Shown here piece after piece: positions 1 to 8,253 of a stretch of 64,000 nucleotides of DNA. Below the pieces are notes generated by a model that made no database searches, was not told the DNA's origin, and was given only the letters and a program-made list of their open reading frames with translations. The first letter of the stretch is position 1. Each line of letters starts with the position of its first letter. This stretch comes from Planctomycetota bacterium. GTDB lineage: Bacteria; Planctomycetota; UBA1135; GCA-002686595. The position numbers and the translations under genes are program-made. Where the stretch lies: the NCBI GenBank assembly GCA_020638835.1, contig JACKHV010000001.1, forward strand, positions 992,001 through 1,056,000. The letters run 5' to 3'.

Positions 1-606
1 GCGCAGATCCCCGAGCTCGGCGGCACGCCGCCCGCTCCCAAGCCGCCGAACGCGGCGGCTCCGGACGAGCAACCGCCCGACCCGCTCGAGCTGGCGAAGG
101 CCGCCTACCTCGAAGCGCGCTCGCGTTACGTCGACCGCCTGAAGCTCGACTGGCGCGACGCCGACACGCGCGCGAACGTCGAGCTGATCCAGCGCCGCTT
201 GCGCGAGCTCGACGAGCTCGAGCGGCAGCGCGAGGAACAGCAGCAACAACAGCAGCAGCAGGACCAGCAGCAGGATCAACAACAAGACCAGCAACAGGAC
301 CAGCAACAGGACGGCGAGCAGAACCAGGACCAGCAGGACCAGCAGCAGTCGAGCGACGAGCAGCAGCAGGACCAGCAGCAGGGCGAAGAGGAACAGCAGC
401 CCGAGGACGCGCAGGACGGCCAGGACTCGCAGGACGAACAGCAGGGCGAGGAACAGCAGCAGGAAGCCGAGCCGCAGGAAGTGCACCTCAGCCAGGAAGA
501 GCTGCAGCGCCTCCTGAACCGCCTCGCCGAGCACGAGAAGGAAGCCGAAGCCCTGCGCGAGATGCGCCGCCAGCGCGGATCGCGGGGCGTGGACAAGGAT
601 TGGTGA
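1..606 (+). CDS. BatC-like TPR protein with Gln/Asp-rich tail (5' truncated)
   Basis: The frame is open from base 1, so the N-terminus lies outside the window. The visible part starts with a Pro/Ala-rich linker, then a TPR-like helix pair (about residues 30-75: alternating Leu/Ala helices, 'DADTRANVEL'), then a low-complexity tail of about 90 residues made almost wholly of Gln, Asp and Glu, and a short charged C-terminal helix. BatC/BatB proteins of Bacteroides aerotolerance-type operons have this same order of TPR followed by Gln-rich tail, and the next two genes are BatD and BatE, so the assignment rests mainly on context. The stop overlaps the batD start (TGATG), which suggests translational coupling. 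It could also be the C-terminus of a VWA-TPR fusion (BatB-BatC). Confidence 0.7.
   Translation, partial: AQIPELGGTPPAPKPPNAAAPDEQPPDPLELAKAAYLEARSRYVDRLKLDWRDADTRANVELIQRRLRELDELERQREEQQQQQQQQDQQQDQQQDQQQDQQQDGEQNQDQQDQQQSSDEQQQDQQQGEEEQQPEDAQDGQDSQDEQQGEEQQQEAEPQEVHLSQEELQRLLNRLAEHEKEAEALREMRRQRGSRGVDKDW
236..480 (+). repeat. Low-complexity CAG/CAA/GAC tract encoding poly-Gln/Asp
   Basis: This part of the BatC-like gene is built almost only from CAG, CAA, GAC and GAG/GAA codons. It includes short tandem copies of a 12-base unit reading QQQD (about 262-310). Mixed use of CAG and CAA keeps the tract from being a pure triplet repeat. Such tracts can change length by slippage. Confidence 0.75.
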
Positions 607-2360
607 TGAAGACCACGAGACGACTCGTGTTGGCCCTCTGCTGCCTGGCGTGGATCGCCGGGCTGGGCCTCGCGCTGCCGAGCGCCGCGCAAGCGGACGG
701 ACCGAAGGTTACGGCGCAGCTCTCCAGCGGCCTCGTGCGGCTGGGTACCGGCGTGCGCGTCAACCTGCACGCGCAAGACGTCGAAGACGCGCGCGTCGTC
801 GACATCCCGGAAGTGCCGGGCTTGAAGCTCGCCGGCATCTCGCGCCCGAGCCACGAACGCCGCGAGTCGTGGATCAACGGGCGCCGGACCGTCTCGACCA
901 GCATCCGCTGGGTAGTCGTCTACGACCCGATCGAAGAGGGCGACTACGTGATCCCGCCGATCGAGCTCGAGGTCGACGGAGAGCGCGTCAAGACGCGCGA
1001 GCTGAGCCTCACGGTGAAGCGCGACCTGCAGGGCGAAGAACTCGGGTACATGGAGTGGATCGACCTGCCGGATCGCATCTACGAGGGCGAATCCTTCCGG
1101 CTGCGCCTGCGCTTCGGCTGGGACGTGCGCACCAGCGTGAACCACGCGAATCTGATGCTGCCGTGGTGGGACGAGCTGCCGAACGCGATCGAGGCGCCCG
1201 ACCCGGCCGACAAGCTGGCCAATCCGGTCGAGGTCTACCTGAACAACCGCCAGCGCGTGCGCGTGCAGGACCTCGGCGAACAGAAGGTCGGGGACAAGTC
1301 GATGCGGCTGCTCGAGCTCGACCGACGCTACATCGCGACGCGTTCGGGCGCGATCGAGCTGCCGCAGAGCTTTCTCGAGTTCGGCATGGTCGAGCAGCGC
1401 ATGTTCTCCGAGCGCAAGAACACGAACTACGTGGGCTTGCCGGAGACGTCGATCGAGGTGCGCGCGCTGCCGACCGACGGCCAGCCCTTCGACTTCTCGG
1501 GCGGCGTCGGGCGCTTCTTCGTCGGGCAGTCGGTCGACCGCCGCTCGGTGGACGTCGGCGAGTCGATCAAGTTCGGCGTCGAGTGGTCCGGACCCGCCAA
1601 CCTCGAGTTCTTCACCGCGCCGGATCCCGCGCGGCTCGAGGCCTTCGACGGCTTCCGCGTCTACGGGCGCACCGACGAGTTCCTCGGCGACCGTCGTCGC
1701 GTCGTCTACGACCTCGCCCCGGTGCGCTCCGACATCGAGGAGATCCCGCCGCTTCCGCTGTGGGTCTTCGACACGCAGACCGAGCAGTACACCTCCGTCG
1801 ACACCGAGCCGATCGCGATCCGCGTGCGCGCGCTGCCCGGCGCCGTCGGGCTCAGCGGCGAGACGTCGACCGGTCCGGTGCTCGACATCGGCGACGTGCA
1901 GACCGAGCCCGAGGGTCCGGACGGGCCCGCGGGACCGTCGGACACGACGTTGATCGCCGTGCCGGCGCTGATGCTGGGCGGGTGGTTCGCGCTGCGCACC
2001 GGCGTGCGTCGCGCGGGCGATCCCGACGCGCCCGCCGCGCGCGCGAGACGCACCGCGCTCCGTCGGCTGCGTCGCGAGCTGAATCAGGCGCGCACGGCGT
2101 CCGACCAGTCCCTGGCCTTCCGTCGCTTCCTCGGCGCGCGCACCGGCGAGTCGCCCGAGGCGTGGGAGGGCCGTCCGATGCTCGCGTGGTTCGAGGAACA
2201 CGCCGACGCGAACGGCGACGTGCAGAAGCGCGACACCGCGCAGCGCGCTGCGGCGCTGGTGCGCGACATCGACGAGAGCGTCTGGGCGGGCTCGAACGCC
2301 GCGCTCGAGCGGGACCGCATCGAAGGCCTCGCCCGCGAGCTGCAAGGATGTCTGCTGTGA
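606..2360 (+). CDS. batD: BatD-like membrane protein
   Basis: BatD is a predicted inner-membrane protein with a large periplasmic region, acting in Bat (aerotolerance/stress) clusters with VWA and MoxR proteins; its biochemical role is not settled. The 584-residue product has a signal peptide (Lys/Arg then a hydrophobic stretch, about residues 1-30), a long beta-rich exported region with repeated immunoglobulin-like strands, one transmembrane helix near residues 450-470 and a basic helical cytoplasmic tail of about 110 residues. That is the family's architecture. I chose ATG at 606 because it overlaps the preceding TGA and starts the signal peptide; upstream TTG (600) and GTG (603) are also in frame. 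The stop lies inside the next gene, so the batC-like gene, batD and batE form one translationally coupled unit. Confidence 0.85.
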   Translation: MKTTRRLVLALCCLAWIAGLGLALPSAAQADGPKVTAQLSSGLVRLGTGVRVNLHAQDVEDARVVDIPEVPGLKLAGISRPSHERRESWINGRRTVSTSIRWVVVYDPIEEGDYVIPPIELEVDGERVKTRELSLTVKRDLQGEELGYMEWIDLPDRIYEGESFRLRLRFGWDVRTSVNHANLMLPWWDELPNAIEAPDPADKLANPVEVYLNNRQRVRVQDLGEQKVGDKSMRLLELDRRYIATRSGAIELPQSFLEFGMVEQRMFSERKNTNYVGLPETSIEVRALPTDGQPFDFSGGVGRFFVGQSVDRRSVDVGESIKFGVEWSGPANLEFFTAPDPARLEAFDGFRVYGRTDEFLGDRRRVVYDLAPVRSDIEEIPPLPLWVFDTQTEQYTSVDTEPIAIRVRALPGAVGLSGETSTGPVLDIGDVQTEPEGPDGPAGPSDTTLIAVPALMLGGWFALRTGVRRAGDPDAPAARARRTALRRLRRELNQARTASDQSLAFRRFLGARTGESPEAWEGRPMLAWFEEHADANGDVQKRDTAQRAAALVRDIDESVWAGSNAALERDRIEGLARELQGCLL

Positions 2361-3145
2361 AGCGCCTCGTGCTGCAGTGGATCGCGCTCTGCGCGTTGCT
2401 CGTCTCGGGCGCGCACGCCGCGCCGCAGTCGGAACTCGACGCTCGAGCGACAGGCGCCTACCGCGCCGAGGACTACGCCGCGGCCGCCGCGCTGTGGAAC
2501 GACGCGCTCGACGCCGCGACCGGTGCCCTCGACCAGGGCGCGCCGCACGCCGGCGACGGCGAACGGGCGCGCTTGATGGCGAACCTCGGCAACTGCGCGG
2601 CGCGTCAGGACGACTGGGCGCAGGCCGCGGCGTGGTTCGAGGCCTCGCTGCGCTTGCGTCCGCGCGACGCCGAGACGCGCGACAAGCTCGACTTCGCGCG
2701 CAGCGAGGCCGGCTGGTCTCCGCTCGACCGCGGCGACCTCGCCTCGACGACCGAGCGCGCGCTGAGCGCGTTCACCGAGGACGAAGCGCGCTGGCTCGCG
2801 CTCGTCGCGTTGCTGCCGCTCGTCGTCACGCTGCTCGGCGAAGCCTTGCGCGGCAGCCGCGCGTGGCGCCGCGCCGCCCTCGCTTGCGCAGCGCTCTGGC
2901 TGTTCGCCTGCACGCCGTGCATCTACGCCGCGTGGACGGCGGACTCCGACCCCGTGCTCGTGACCAACCCGAACGGCGCCGCCGCGCGCCCGGAGCCCCG
3001 CGAGAGCGCCGAGCGCCTGGAACGACTGCCCGCCGGCACGCACTGGAAGCGTCTCGACGAACTCCCCGGCTGGACCCGCCTGCGCGGCCCCGACGGGCGC
3101 TCGGTGTGGGTGCCGTCGCGCGACGTGTTCGCGCTCGAGCGCTGA
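2348..3145 (+). CDS. batE: BatE-like TPR / SH3 membrane protein
   Basis: The 265-residue protein has a signal peptide (about 1-25, ending AHA-A), a TPR region (about 33-115, with the 'A.WFEASLRLRPRDAETR' pattern typical of BatE), two closely spaced hydrophobic helices (about 147-165 and 173-196), and a C-terminal bacterial SH3-like segment (about 205-265, 'GTHWKRLDELPGWTRLR', then 'VWV'). TPR, membrane helices and SH3 in this order are characteristic of BatE/BatBE proteins. The ATG lies 13 bases inside the 3' end of batD, in another frame. It is the last gene of the Bat block; about 100 bases follow before the next start. Confidence 0.83.
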   Translation: MSAVKRLVLQWIALCALLVSGAHAAPQSELDARATGAYRAEDYAAAAALWNDALDAATGALDQGAPHAGDGERARLMANLGNCAARQDDWAQAAAWFEASLRLRPRDAETRDKLDFARSEAGWSPLDRGDLASTTERALSAFTEDEARWLALVALLPLVVTLLGEALRGSRAWRRAALACAALWLFACTPCIYAAWTADSDPVLVTNPNGAAARPEPRESAERLERLPAGTHWKRLDELPGWTRLRGPDGRSVWVPSRDVFALER

Positions 3146-3184
3146 GCTTCGTCGAGGGATGGTGTCGATCCCGACTCCTGCGCC

Positions 3185-3212
3185 TTGAGCGGCGCGTCGG
3201 GAGGCGTAGGAT
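3185..3212 (+). promoter_or_regulatory. Candidate sigma70-type promoter for the ferredoxin gene
   Basis: TTGAGC at 3185-3190 and TAGGAT at 3207-3212 are separated by 16 bases and sit 33 bases ahead of the ferredoxin ATG at 3245. Both hexamers resemble the -35 and -10 consensus. No transcript evidence is available. Confidence 0.4.
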
Positions 3213-3244
3213 CGGCGCATCCCAAGAGGCCTCACGCAGCGCTC

Positions 3245-3568
3245 ATGAACATCCCCGAGAAGCACGTCTTCGTCTGCATCGCGAACCGTCCGCCCGTCAC
3301 CGGCGCCTCCTGCGGAGCCGGGGGCTCGCGCGAAGTGATCGACCGCTTGCAGTTCGCGCTGCTCGAGCACGGCGGACCGCTCGTCGAGAAGGTGCGCGTC
3401 AGCGGCTGCACCTGCCTCGGCCCGTGCGAGCAAGGCATCAACATGGTCGTCTACCCCGACAACGTCTGGTACCGCAAGGTCACGCCGGACGACGTGGCGG
3501 AGATCGTCCAGTCGCACCTCGCCGCCGGCGTGCCGGTCGAACGCCTGCGCTTCACCGGCGACGTCTGA
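3245..3568 (+). CDS. Thioredoxin-fold [2Fe-2S] ferredoxin domain protein
   Basis: This 107-residue protein fits the stand-alone TRX-Fd family, which carries one [2Fe-2S] cluster and acts as a small electron carrier. Cluster ligands fit the family: Cys11 and Cys23 in the N-terminal loop (the family spacing), then a C-T-C-L-G-P-C stretch that supplies the second pair. A Val-Tyr-Pro-x-x-Val-Trp-Tyr strand follows, as in other members. It covers the whole domain with no extensions. I prefer ATG at 3245 over the upstream in-frame TTG at 3185, because the fold starts there and the earlier bases hold a promoter-like pair. The redox partner cannot be named from context: the next genes are glycosyltransferases, 9 bases downstream. 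Confidence 0.82.
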   Translation: MNIPEKHVFVCIANRPPVTGASCGAGGSREVIDRLQFALLEHGGPLVEKVRVSGCTCLGPCEQGINMVVYPDNVWYRKVTPDDVAEIVQSHLAAGVPVERLRFTGDV

Positions 3569-3577
3569 GAGCGGCCC

Positions 3578-4936
3578 TTGCGCGTCCTCGTCGTCTGCAA
3601 CGGCTTCCCTCCCAGCGGTCAGTGGGGGACCGAGTTCTACTCGCACCAGCTGGCCACGGGCCTGGCCGGGCGCGGCGTCGAGGTCGAGGTCCTGCACCCC
3701 GAGCGCAGCGGCGACCGTCCGCGCTACACGCTGACGACCGTCCAGCGCTATGGGATCCCCGTGCACGAGCTGTCGAACGAGGGCGACCGCCGGAAGCGCT
3801 TCGTCGACAGCTACCGCAACGCGGACGTCGAACGGATCTTCGGCGAGCTGCTCGACGCGCGCGGCTACGACGTCGTGCACTTCACGCACCTCCTCTGGGG
3901 GCTGTCGGCGCGGCTGCCCGAGGTCGCTCGCGCGCGCGGCGTGCGGACCGTCGTGACGGTCACCGACTTCGGACTGCTCTGTCACCGCGGTCAGTTCGTC
4001 GACTGGCAGCAGGCGGAGTGCGGCGGTCCGAGCGACGACGATCGTTGCGCGCGCTGCGTGCGTGAGCCGGGCCGCTGGGACGCGTCGCTGCCTGCGCTCT
4101 TCTGGAAGCGCGCCTGCGTGCGCGGCGCGGCGGCGCTCGGCGGGCTCGGCCGCGTCGTGACGGCCCGCGACATCGCGGAGCGCCGGCGGACGATCGCGCA
4201 GTGCGCACGCGCCGTCGACCACTGGATCCTGCCGACCGGAACGGCGGCGGAAGCCTGCGACGCGCTCGACCTGCCCGCGGACCGCGTGACACGCATGACC
4301 TACGGCCTCGACGAGTCCGACTTCGCGTCGTCGAAGGAACCGCGCGCGCGCCGCGACGCGCTGCGCTTCACCTTCATGTCGCAGTACATGCCGCACAAGG
4401 GCCTCGCCACCCTGCTCGAAGCCGTGCGTTTGCTCTCGTCGCGCCTGCCCGAGTCGGTCGAACCGTGGACCGTCGAGCTCTACGGCAACGGCAGCTTCGC
4501 GCGCCAGAAGCGCTACGCGGAACAGTGCGTCGGAGGTGCCCTGCCGCGGCGCGTCACCGACCACGGACCCTTCGAGCCGCTCTCGGCTCCGGACGTGCTC
4601 GAGTCGACCGACGTCGTGCTCGTGCCGTCGGAGTGGCGCGAGAACGCGCCGCTCACCGTGCTGCAAGCGCGCGCCGCCGGACGCTGGGTCATCGCGAGTG
4701 ACGTGCCCGGCGTGCGCGAGGTGCTGGAGGACGGCAAGCACGGCGCGCTCGTCCCGCCGGCGGACGCCCGCGCGCTCGCCGACGCGATGGGGCAGGCGAT
4801 CCGCGATCGCGTGCGGCCGGCGGCGGATCCCGCCTCGACGCACGACGAACACCTCGCGCGCGTGGAGTCGCTCTACCGCCTGGTCCTCGAGCAGGGCGCG
4901 CTCCCCGCGAGGGAGACGGCCAAGGCGGCGTCGTGA
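3578..4936 (+). CDS. GT4-type glycosyltransferase
   Basis: A retaining GT-B glycosyltransferase that would add a sugar from a nucleotide-sugar to a lipid-linked or polysaccharide acceptor at the cytoplasmic membrane face. The N-terminal Rossmann half opens with 'LRVLVVCNGFPPSGQWGTE', which resembles the family's acceptor-side glycine loop. The C-terminal half has the donor-binding helix: Glu in 'PSEWRENAPLTVLQARAAG', followed by 'GVREVLEDGKHGALVPP'. A cysteine cluster near residues 131-157 (C.RG...EC.GP...RC..C) recurs in two other GT4 proteins of the window. Start is a TTG at 3578, the only start just ahead of the first beta strand. It overlaps the next glycosyltransferase by 4 bases, so both are probably translated together. 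Sugar and acceptor are unknown. Confidence 0.85.
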   Translation: MRVLVVCNGFPPSGQWGTEFYSHQLATGLAGRGVEVEVLHPERSGDRPRYTLTTVQRYGIPVHELSNEGDRRKRFVDSYRNADVERIFGELLDARGYDVVHFTHLLWGLSARLPEVARARGVRTVVTVTDFGLLCHRGQFVDWQQAECGGPSDDDRCARCVREPGRWDASLPALFWKRACVRGAAALGGLGRVVTARDIAERRRTIAQCARAVDHWILPTGTAAEACDALDLPADRVTRMTYGLDESDFASSKEPRARRDALRFTFMSQYMPHKGLATLLEAVRLLSSRLPESVEPWTVELYGNGSFARQKRYAEQCVGGALPRRVTDHGPFEPLSAPDVLESTDVVLVPSEWRENAPLTVLQARAAGRWVIASDVPGVREVLEDGKHGALVPPADARALADAMGQAIRDRVRPAADPASTHDEHLARVESLYRLVLEQGALPARETAKAAS

Positions 4937-6261
4937 CGGACCTGCCGCGGCGCTTGGGCGTGCTCTGTCACGGCTGGCCGCCGTCGGTGGGCGGCGTCGA
5001 GACGCTCGCGCACGACCTGGCCGTCGAGTTCGCCGCGCGCGGACACGAGCTGCGCGTGCTGTGCCTCGACGGAAGCGCCGAGCGCGGCGAGGACTTCTCG
5101 CAGTACCGCGACGTGCGCGGCGGCGTCGTCGTCGACCGCATCGCCTACGCCTACGGCGACCACGACCGCCTGGCTCGGCAGGTCCGCAACGAGCGCATGG
5201 AGCACATCGCGGCCGAGTGGGTGCGTCACGAGAGCCTGCCGCTCGTCCACGTGCACCACGCGACGGGCTTCGGCCTCGGCATCGTCCCCGCGATGCAGGG
5301 CGCGGGCGCGGCCGTGCTGTTCCACTTGCACGACCACTGGCCGCTCTGTCCGCGCGGGCAGCTCTGGCACGCAGGTGACACGGCGTGTCCCGGGCCGTCG
5401 CCGCTGCGCTGCGCGGACTGCGTCGCGCGGACTTGGCCGCACCTCTTGCCGTCGCAGGGCGCACCGGCCTTCGGGCCGACGGACGAGCTCGTCGCCGACG
5501 ACGAGACGGCGTGCCTGCACCGCACGTCCTTCGCGGTCGAACTCGTGCGCCGCGCCGACCACCGCATCGCGTGCTCCGAGAGCCTCGCGCTGCGCTACGC
5601 GCGCCACGGCCTCGACGGCGTGCACCCCGTGCCGAACGGCGTGCGCGCGACGGAGCTGGCCGCCGAAGTCGAGCTGCGTCGCATGGAGCGGCCGAAGGAC
5701 CACGAGCGCGTCGTCGGCGTGCTCGGCGCCGTGCAACCCTCGAAGGGCGTCGTCGAGTTCGCGCAGGCCTTCCTCGACGCGCGCGTCGCCGGCTGGCGGC
5801 TCGAAGTGCACGGTCCGCTCGCCGCGTACCACGGCGACGACTCCTACGTCGAGCTGCTCATGCGCATGGCGGAGAACTCTGCTGCGTTGCGCGTGCTCGG
5901 TCCGTACCGACGCCAGGACCTGCCCGCGCTGCTCGCGAAGCTCGACGCGGTCGCGGTGCCGAGCTTGTGGGAAGAACCGTCGGGACTCTCGGCGCGGGAA
6001 GCGCAGGCGGTGGGCTTGACCGTTTTCGCGTGCGCCGTCGGCGGCCTGCTCGAGCTGCGCGCGGGCGGCGGCGACGTGCACTTCCTGCCTCCGGCCGATC
6101 CGTCGGCGTGGACGCGCATCCTGACCGAGCGCTTGAACGAACCGTCGCCCGAATTCCCGCCGCCGCGCGTGCGCGAGCTCAGCGAGATGGCGGACGACCT
6201 CGAGCAACACTACCGCATCACGCTGGCGGCGGCCGCGCGGCGCGAAGAGCATCCGCGCTGA
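4933..6261 (+). CDS. GT4-type glycosyltransferase
   Basis: A second 442-residue GT-B enzyme, starting with GTG in a GTGA overlap with the upstream glycosyltransferase. The N-terminus ('GVLCHGWPPSVGGVETLAH') is the classic GT4 loop with GGVE. The middle holds a cysteine cluster (WPLCPRGQ, then C.GP...RC.DC) of the kind seen in several GT4 families. The C-terminal half carries 'LGAVQPSKGVVEF' and the donor-site segment 'VPSLWEEPSGLSAREAQAVG' with the expected Glu residues. No signal peptide or membrane helix is visible. It probably acts in the same surface-glycan pathway as its neighbour. It ends one base before the end of the converging glycosyltransferase gene, leaving no room for separate terminators. 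Confidence 0.85.
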   Translation: MTDLPRRLGVLCHGWPPSVGGVETLAHDLAVEFAARGHELRVLCLDGSAERGEDFSQYRDVRGGVVVDRIAYAYGDHDRLARQVRNERMEHIAAEWVRHESLPLVHVHHATGFGLGIVPAMQGAGAAVLFHLHDHWPLCPRGQLWHAGDTACPGPSPLRCADCVARTWPHLLPSQGAPAFGPTDELVADDETACLHRTSFAVELVRRADHRIACSESLALRYARHGLDGVHPVPNGVRATELAAEVELRRMERPKDHERVVGVLGAVQPSKGVVEFAQAFLDARVAGWRLEVHGPLAAYHGDDSYVELLMRMAENSAALRVLGPYRRQDLPALLAKLDAVAVPSLWEEPSGLSAREAQAVGLTVFACAVGGLLELRAGGGDVHFLPPADPSAWTRILTERLNEPSPEFPPPRVRELSEMADDLEQHYRITLAAAARREEHPR

Positions 6262-6262
6262 C

Positions 6263-7420
6263 TCAGGTGAACGACTTCCACGCGTCCGCGAGGCGCGTGG
6301 CGAGTCGGTCCCAGGTGTAGCGCTCGAGCACGCGCTCGCGCCCCGCGTCCGCGATCGGGTCGTCCGTCCCCGCGTCCAACGCGGCGAGCGTCGCGCGTGT
6401 GAACTGCGGGCCGAGCTCGGCGCGGCGCACGTGCACGCCGTCCTGCAGCTCCAAGCCCTCCGCGCCGACGGCCGTCGTGACGACCGGCGTGCGCATGGCG
6501 AGCGCGCACGCGAGCTTGATGCGCGTCCCGCCGCCGATCGCGAGCGGCACGATCAGCGCGCCGCAGCGCGCCAACCACGGTCGCACGTCGTCGACATGAC
6601 CGATCCACTCGACGCGCGGGTCGAAGGCGCAGGACGCTTCGAGTTCGGGCGCGCTGCCGCGGCCGACGAGCGCGAGCCGCAGCGCCGGGCGCGCCTCGCG
6701 CAGCGCGGGCCAACACTCGCGCAGGAAGGCGCGCAGCCCGTCCTGGTTCGGGCCGTAGTCGAGCGAGCCGAGGAACAGCAGGCGGTCGGGATCGCGCGGC
6801 GTGTCGCGCGGCGCGAACCAACGCGGGTCGACGCCGTTCTCGACCACCACGGGGTCGCAGTCCGGGAAGCGCTTCCGCAGGCGCGCGGCGTCCTCCGCGG
6901 CGCAGACGAGCTGGTGCGGAACTCGCACCATCGCGTCGAGTTCGAGGCGCCGCCAGCGTTCGGCATCGAGCCTGCCGGCCGTCGCCGAACGTCCGCGGCG
7001 CGCGTCCGCGTCCGCGAGCGCGTCGGCGAGCACCGACTCGAGCTTGTGGTGCTGCAGGCAAGCCGCGGTGCGCGCGTGTTGCGTCCAGTGGGGGAGCAGC
7101 GCCGGTTCGTCGAGGTGCACGAGGTCGACGCCTGCGAGCGGCGCGGCGAGTGCGGCGGTGAGTTCCTTCGAGTGGAACCAGCGCGCGGCGCGCGGCCAGG
7201 CGAGGCGCTCGAGCCAGCTCGGTCGCGAGCGCTCGAAGCGGCGCGTCGTGCGACAACGAGTTCGCAGCTCCGCGGGGACCTCGGGTTCGTCGGGACGCGC
7301 GATCCACGCGAGGTCGACCTCGACGTGGTGCGGTAGCGCGCGGATCAGCTCCGCCGCGCGGATGCGCGCGCCCTGGTCGAGCGGCCACGGCAGGCTCGGC
7401 GTGACGAAGAGGACGCGCAC
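6263..7420 (-). CDS. GT4-type glycosyltransferase (sugar transferase)
   Basis: The 385-residue protein begins 'MRVLFVTPSLPWPLDQGARIR', the N-terminal loop seen in the Stp1/XrtA-associated group of GT4 sugar transferases. A donor-half signature follows: 'LFLGSLDYGPNQDGLRAF', then 'IVPLAIGGGTRIKLACALAMR', where GGGTR-K contacts the nucleotide sugar in this subgroup. It lacks the cysteine cluster of the two preceding glycosyltransferases. Start is GTG at 7420, 6 bases after the stop of the upstream phosphatase gene, so the pair is an operon on the minus strand. It converges tail to tail with the plus-strand pair. The product is probably a cell-surface glycan; the exact sugar is unknown. Confidence 0.82.
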   Translation of the reverse strand: MRVLFVTPSLPWPLDQGARIRAAELIRALPHHVEVDLAWIARPDEPEVPAELRTRCRTTRRFERSRPSWLERLAWPRAARWFHSKELTAALAAPLAGVDLVHLDEPALLPHWTQHARTAACLQHHKLESVLADALADADARRGRSATAGRLDAERWRRLELDAMVRVPHQLVCAAEDAARLRKRFPDCDPVVVENGVDPRWFAPRDTPRDPDRLLFLGSLDYGPNQDGLRAFLRECWPALREARPALRLALVGRGSAPELEASCAFDPRVEWIGHVDDVRPWLARCGALIVPLAIGGGTRIKLACALAMRTPVVTTAVGAEGLELQDGVHVRRAELGPQFTRATLAALDAGTDDPIADAGRERVLERYTWDRLATRLADAWKSFT

Positions 7421-7426
7421 GTCGGA

Positions 7427-8119
7427 TCAGGCGGGTGGAGGGCTCGCCAGGTTCCGCTCGCTGTGCACCCACGCTTCGCCGTCGAAGGTCAGCAGGTGCA
7501 AGTGCGCGGGACCGGTCTCGAAGGCGTAGTTCAGCGGCGTCGGCACGCGCAGCAGCACGCCGAGCATGACGCGGATCAAGTTGGTGTGCGCCGTCACGAC
7601 CAGCGTGCCGCCGTTCACCGCGATCAGGCCGTCGACGAGCGCCGCGCCTCCGCGCTTCCAGAGGTCCGCGTCGCTGTCGCCGCCGTGCGACTTCCAGTTC
7701 CACGGGTCGCGCCAATAGGTCTTGGCGTCGGCTTCCCAGTTGGCGATGAAGTCCCGGCGCGGGATGCCTTGCCAGCGGCCGCGGTCGACTTCGCGCAGGG
7801 CCGGCGTGACGATCAACTCCGCGCCGCTGCCCGCGGCGATCGCGCGGCCCATCTCGAGCGCACGGCGCAAGTCGGACGAGATCACGCGGTCGACCTTCTG
7901 TCCTGCGAAGGCAGCACCGAGTCGCCTGGTTGCTTCGGTTCCCGCGGGCGAGAGGTCGACGTCGAGCGCGCCGTAGGCCACCGCGACGACTTCGTCCGCG
8001 ACTTCCGCGTGGCGCACGAGGACCACGCGCGTCCCCGGCGCCGTGACCGGCGCGTCGGGCGGCGGCGCGGCGACGAACTCGAGTCCCTCGGGGCGCTCGG
8101 GGGGGCCGATCAGCTTCAT
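7427..8119 (-). CDS. Histidine phosphatase family protein
   Basis: A 230-residue phosphoglycerate-mutase-like (branch 1) phosphatase. The catalytic 'VRHAEV' provides the nucleophilic His (about residue 38). Arg in 'SSDLRRALEM' fits the second motif, 'ALREVDRGRWQG' gives the acidic residue, and 'VVTAHTNLIR' the second catalytic His. In most members the first motif is RHG or RHA, so this one is intact. An in-frame extension reaches 8167 but has no better start; ATG at 8119 directly precedes the domain. The substrate cannot be told from sequence: related proteins act on sugar phosphates, alpha-ribazole phosphate or phosphoproteins. It is translated just upstream of a glycosyltransferase, so a sugar-phosphate role is a reasonable guess only. 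Confidence 0.82.
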   Translation of the reverse strand: MKLIGPPERPEGLEFVAAPPPDAPVTAPGTRVVLVRHAEVADEVVAVAYGALDVDLSPAGTEATRRLGAAFAGQKVDRVISSDLRRALEMGRAIAAGSGAELIVTPALREVDRGRWQGIPRRDFIANWEADAKTYWRDPWNWKSHGGDSDADLWKRGGAALVDGLIAVNGGTLVVTAHTNLIRVMLGVLLRVPTPLNYAFETGPAHLHLLTFDGEAWVHSERNLASPPPA

Positions 8120-8253
8120 GCCCGCAGGGTAGCCGGGCGCGCGGGCCAAGTCGCGGGTGCGGCGCACGGCTTTCGACGCGGCGTTGCGCCGTGCGTCGCG
8201 GGTCCCGAAGATGTGTGCCGGTCCACTCGTCGGTGCACGAACGGAGGTGCGAG

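Noticed and set aside
276..2345. Long minus-strand open frame opposite the BatC/BatD genes
   Set aside because: An antisense frame that stays open because of GC-rich codons in the true plus-strand genes; the product is low-complexity and has no start or neighbours that fit.
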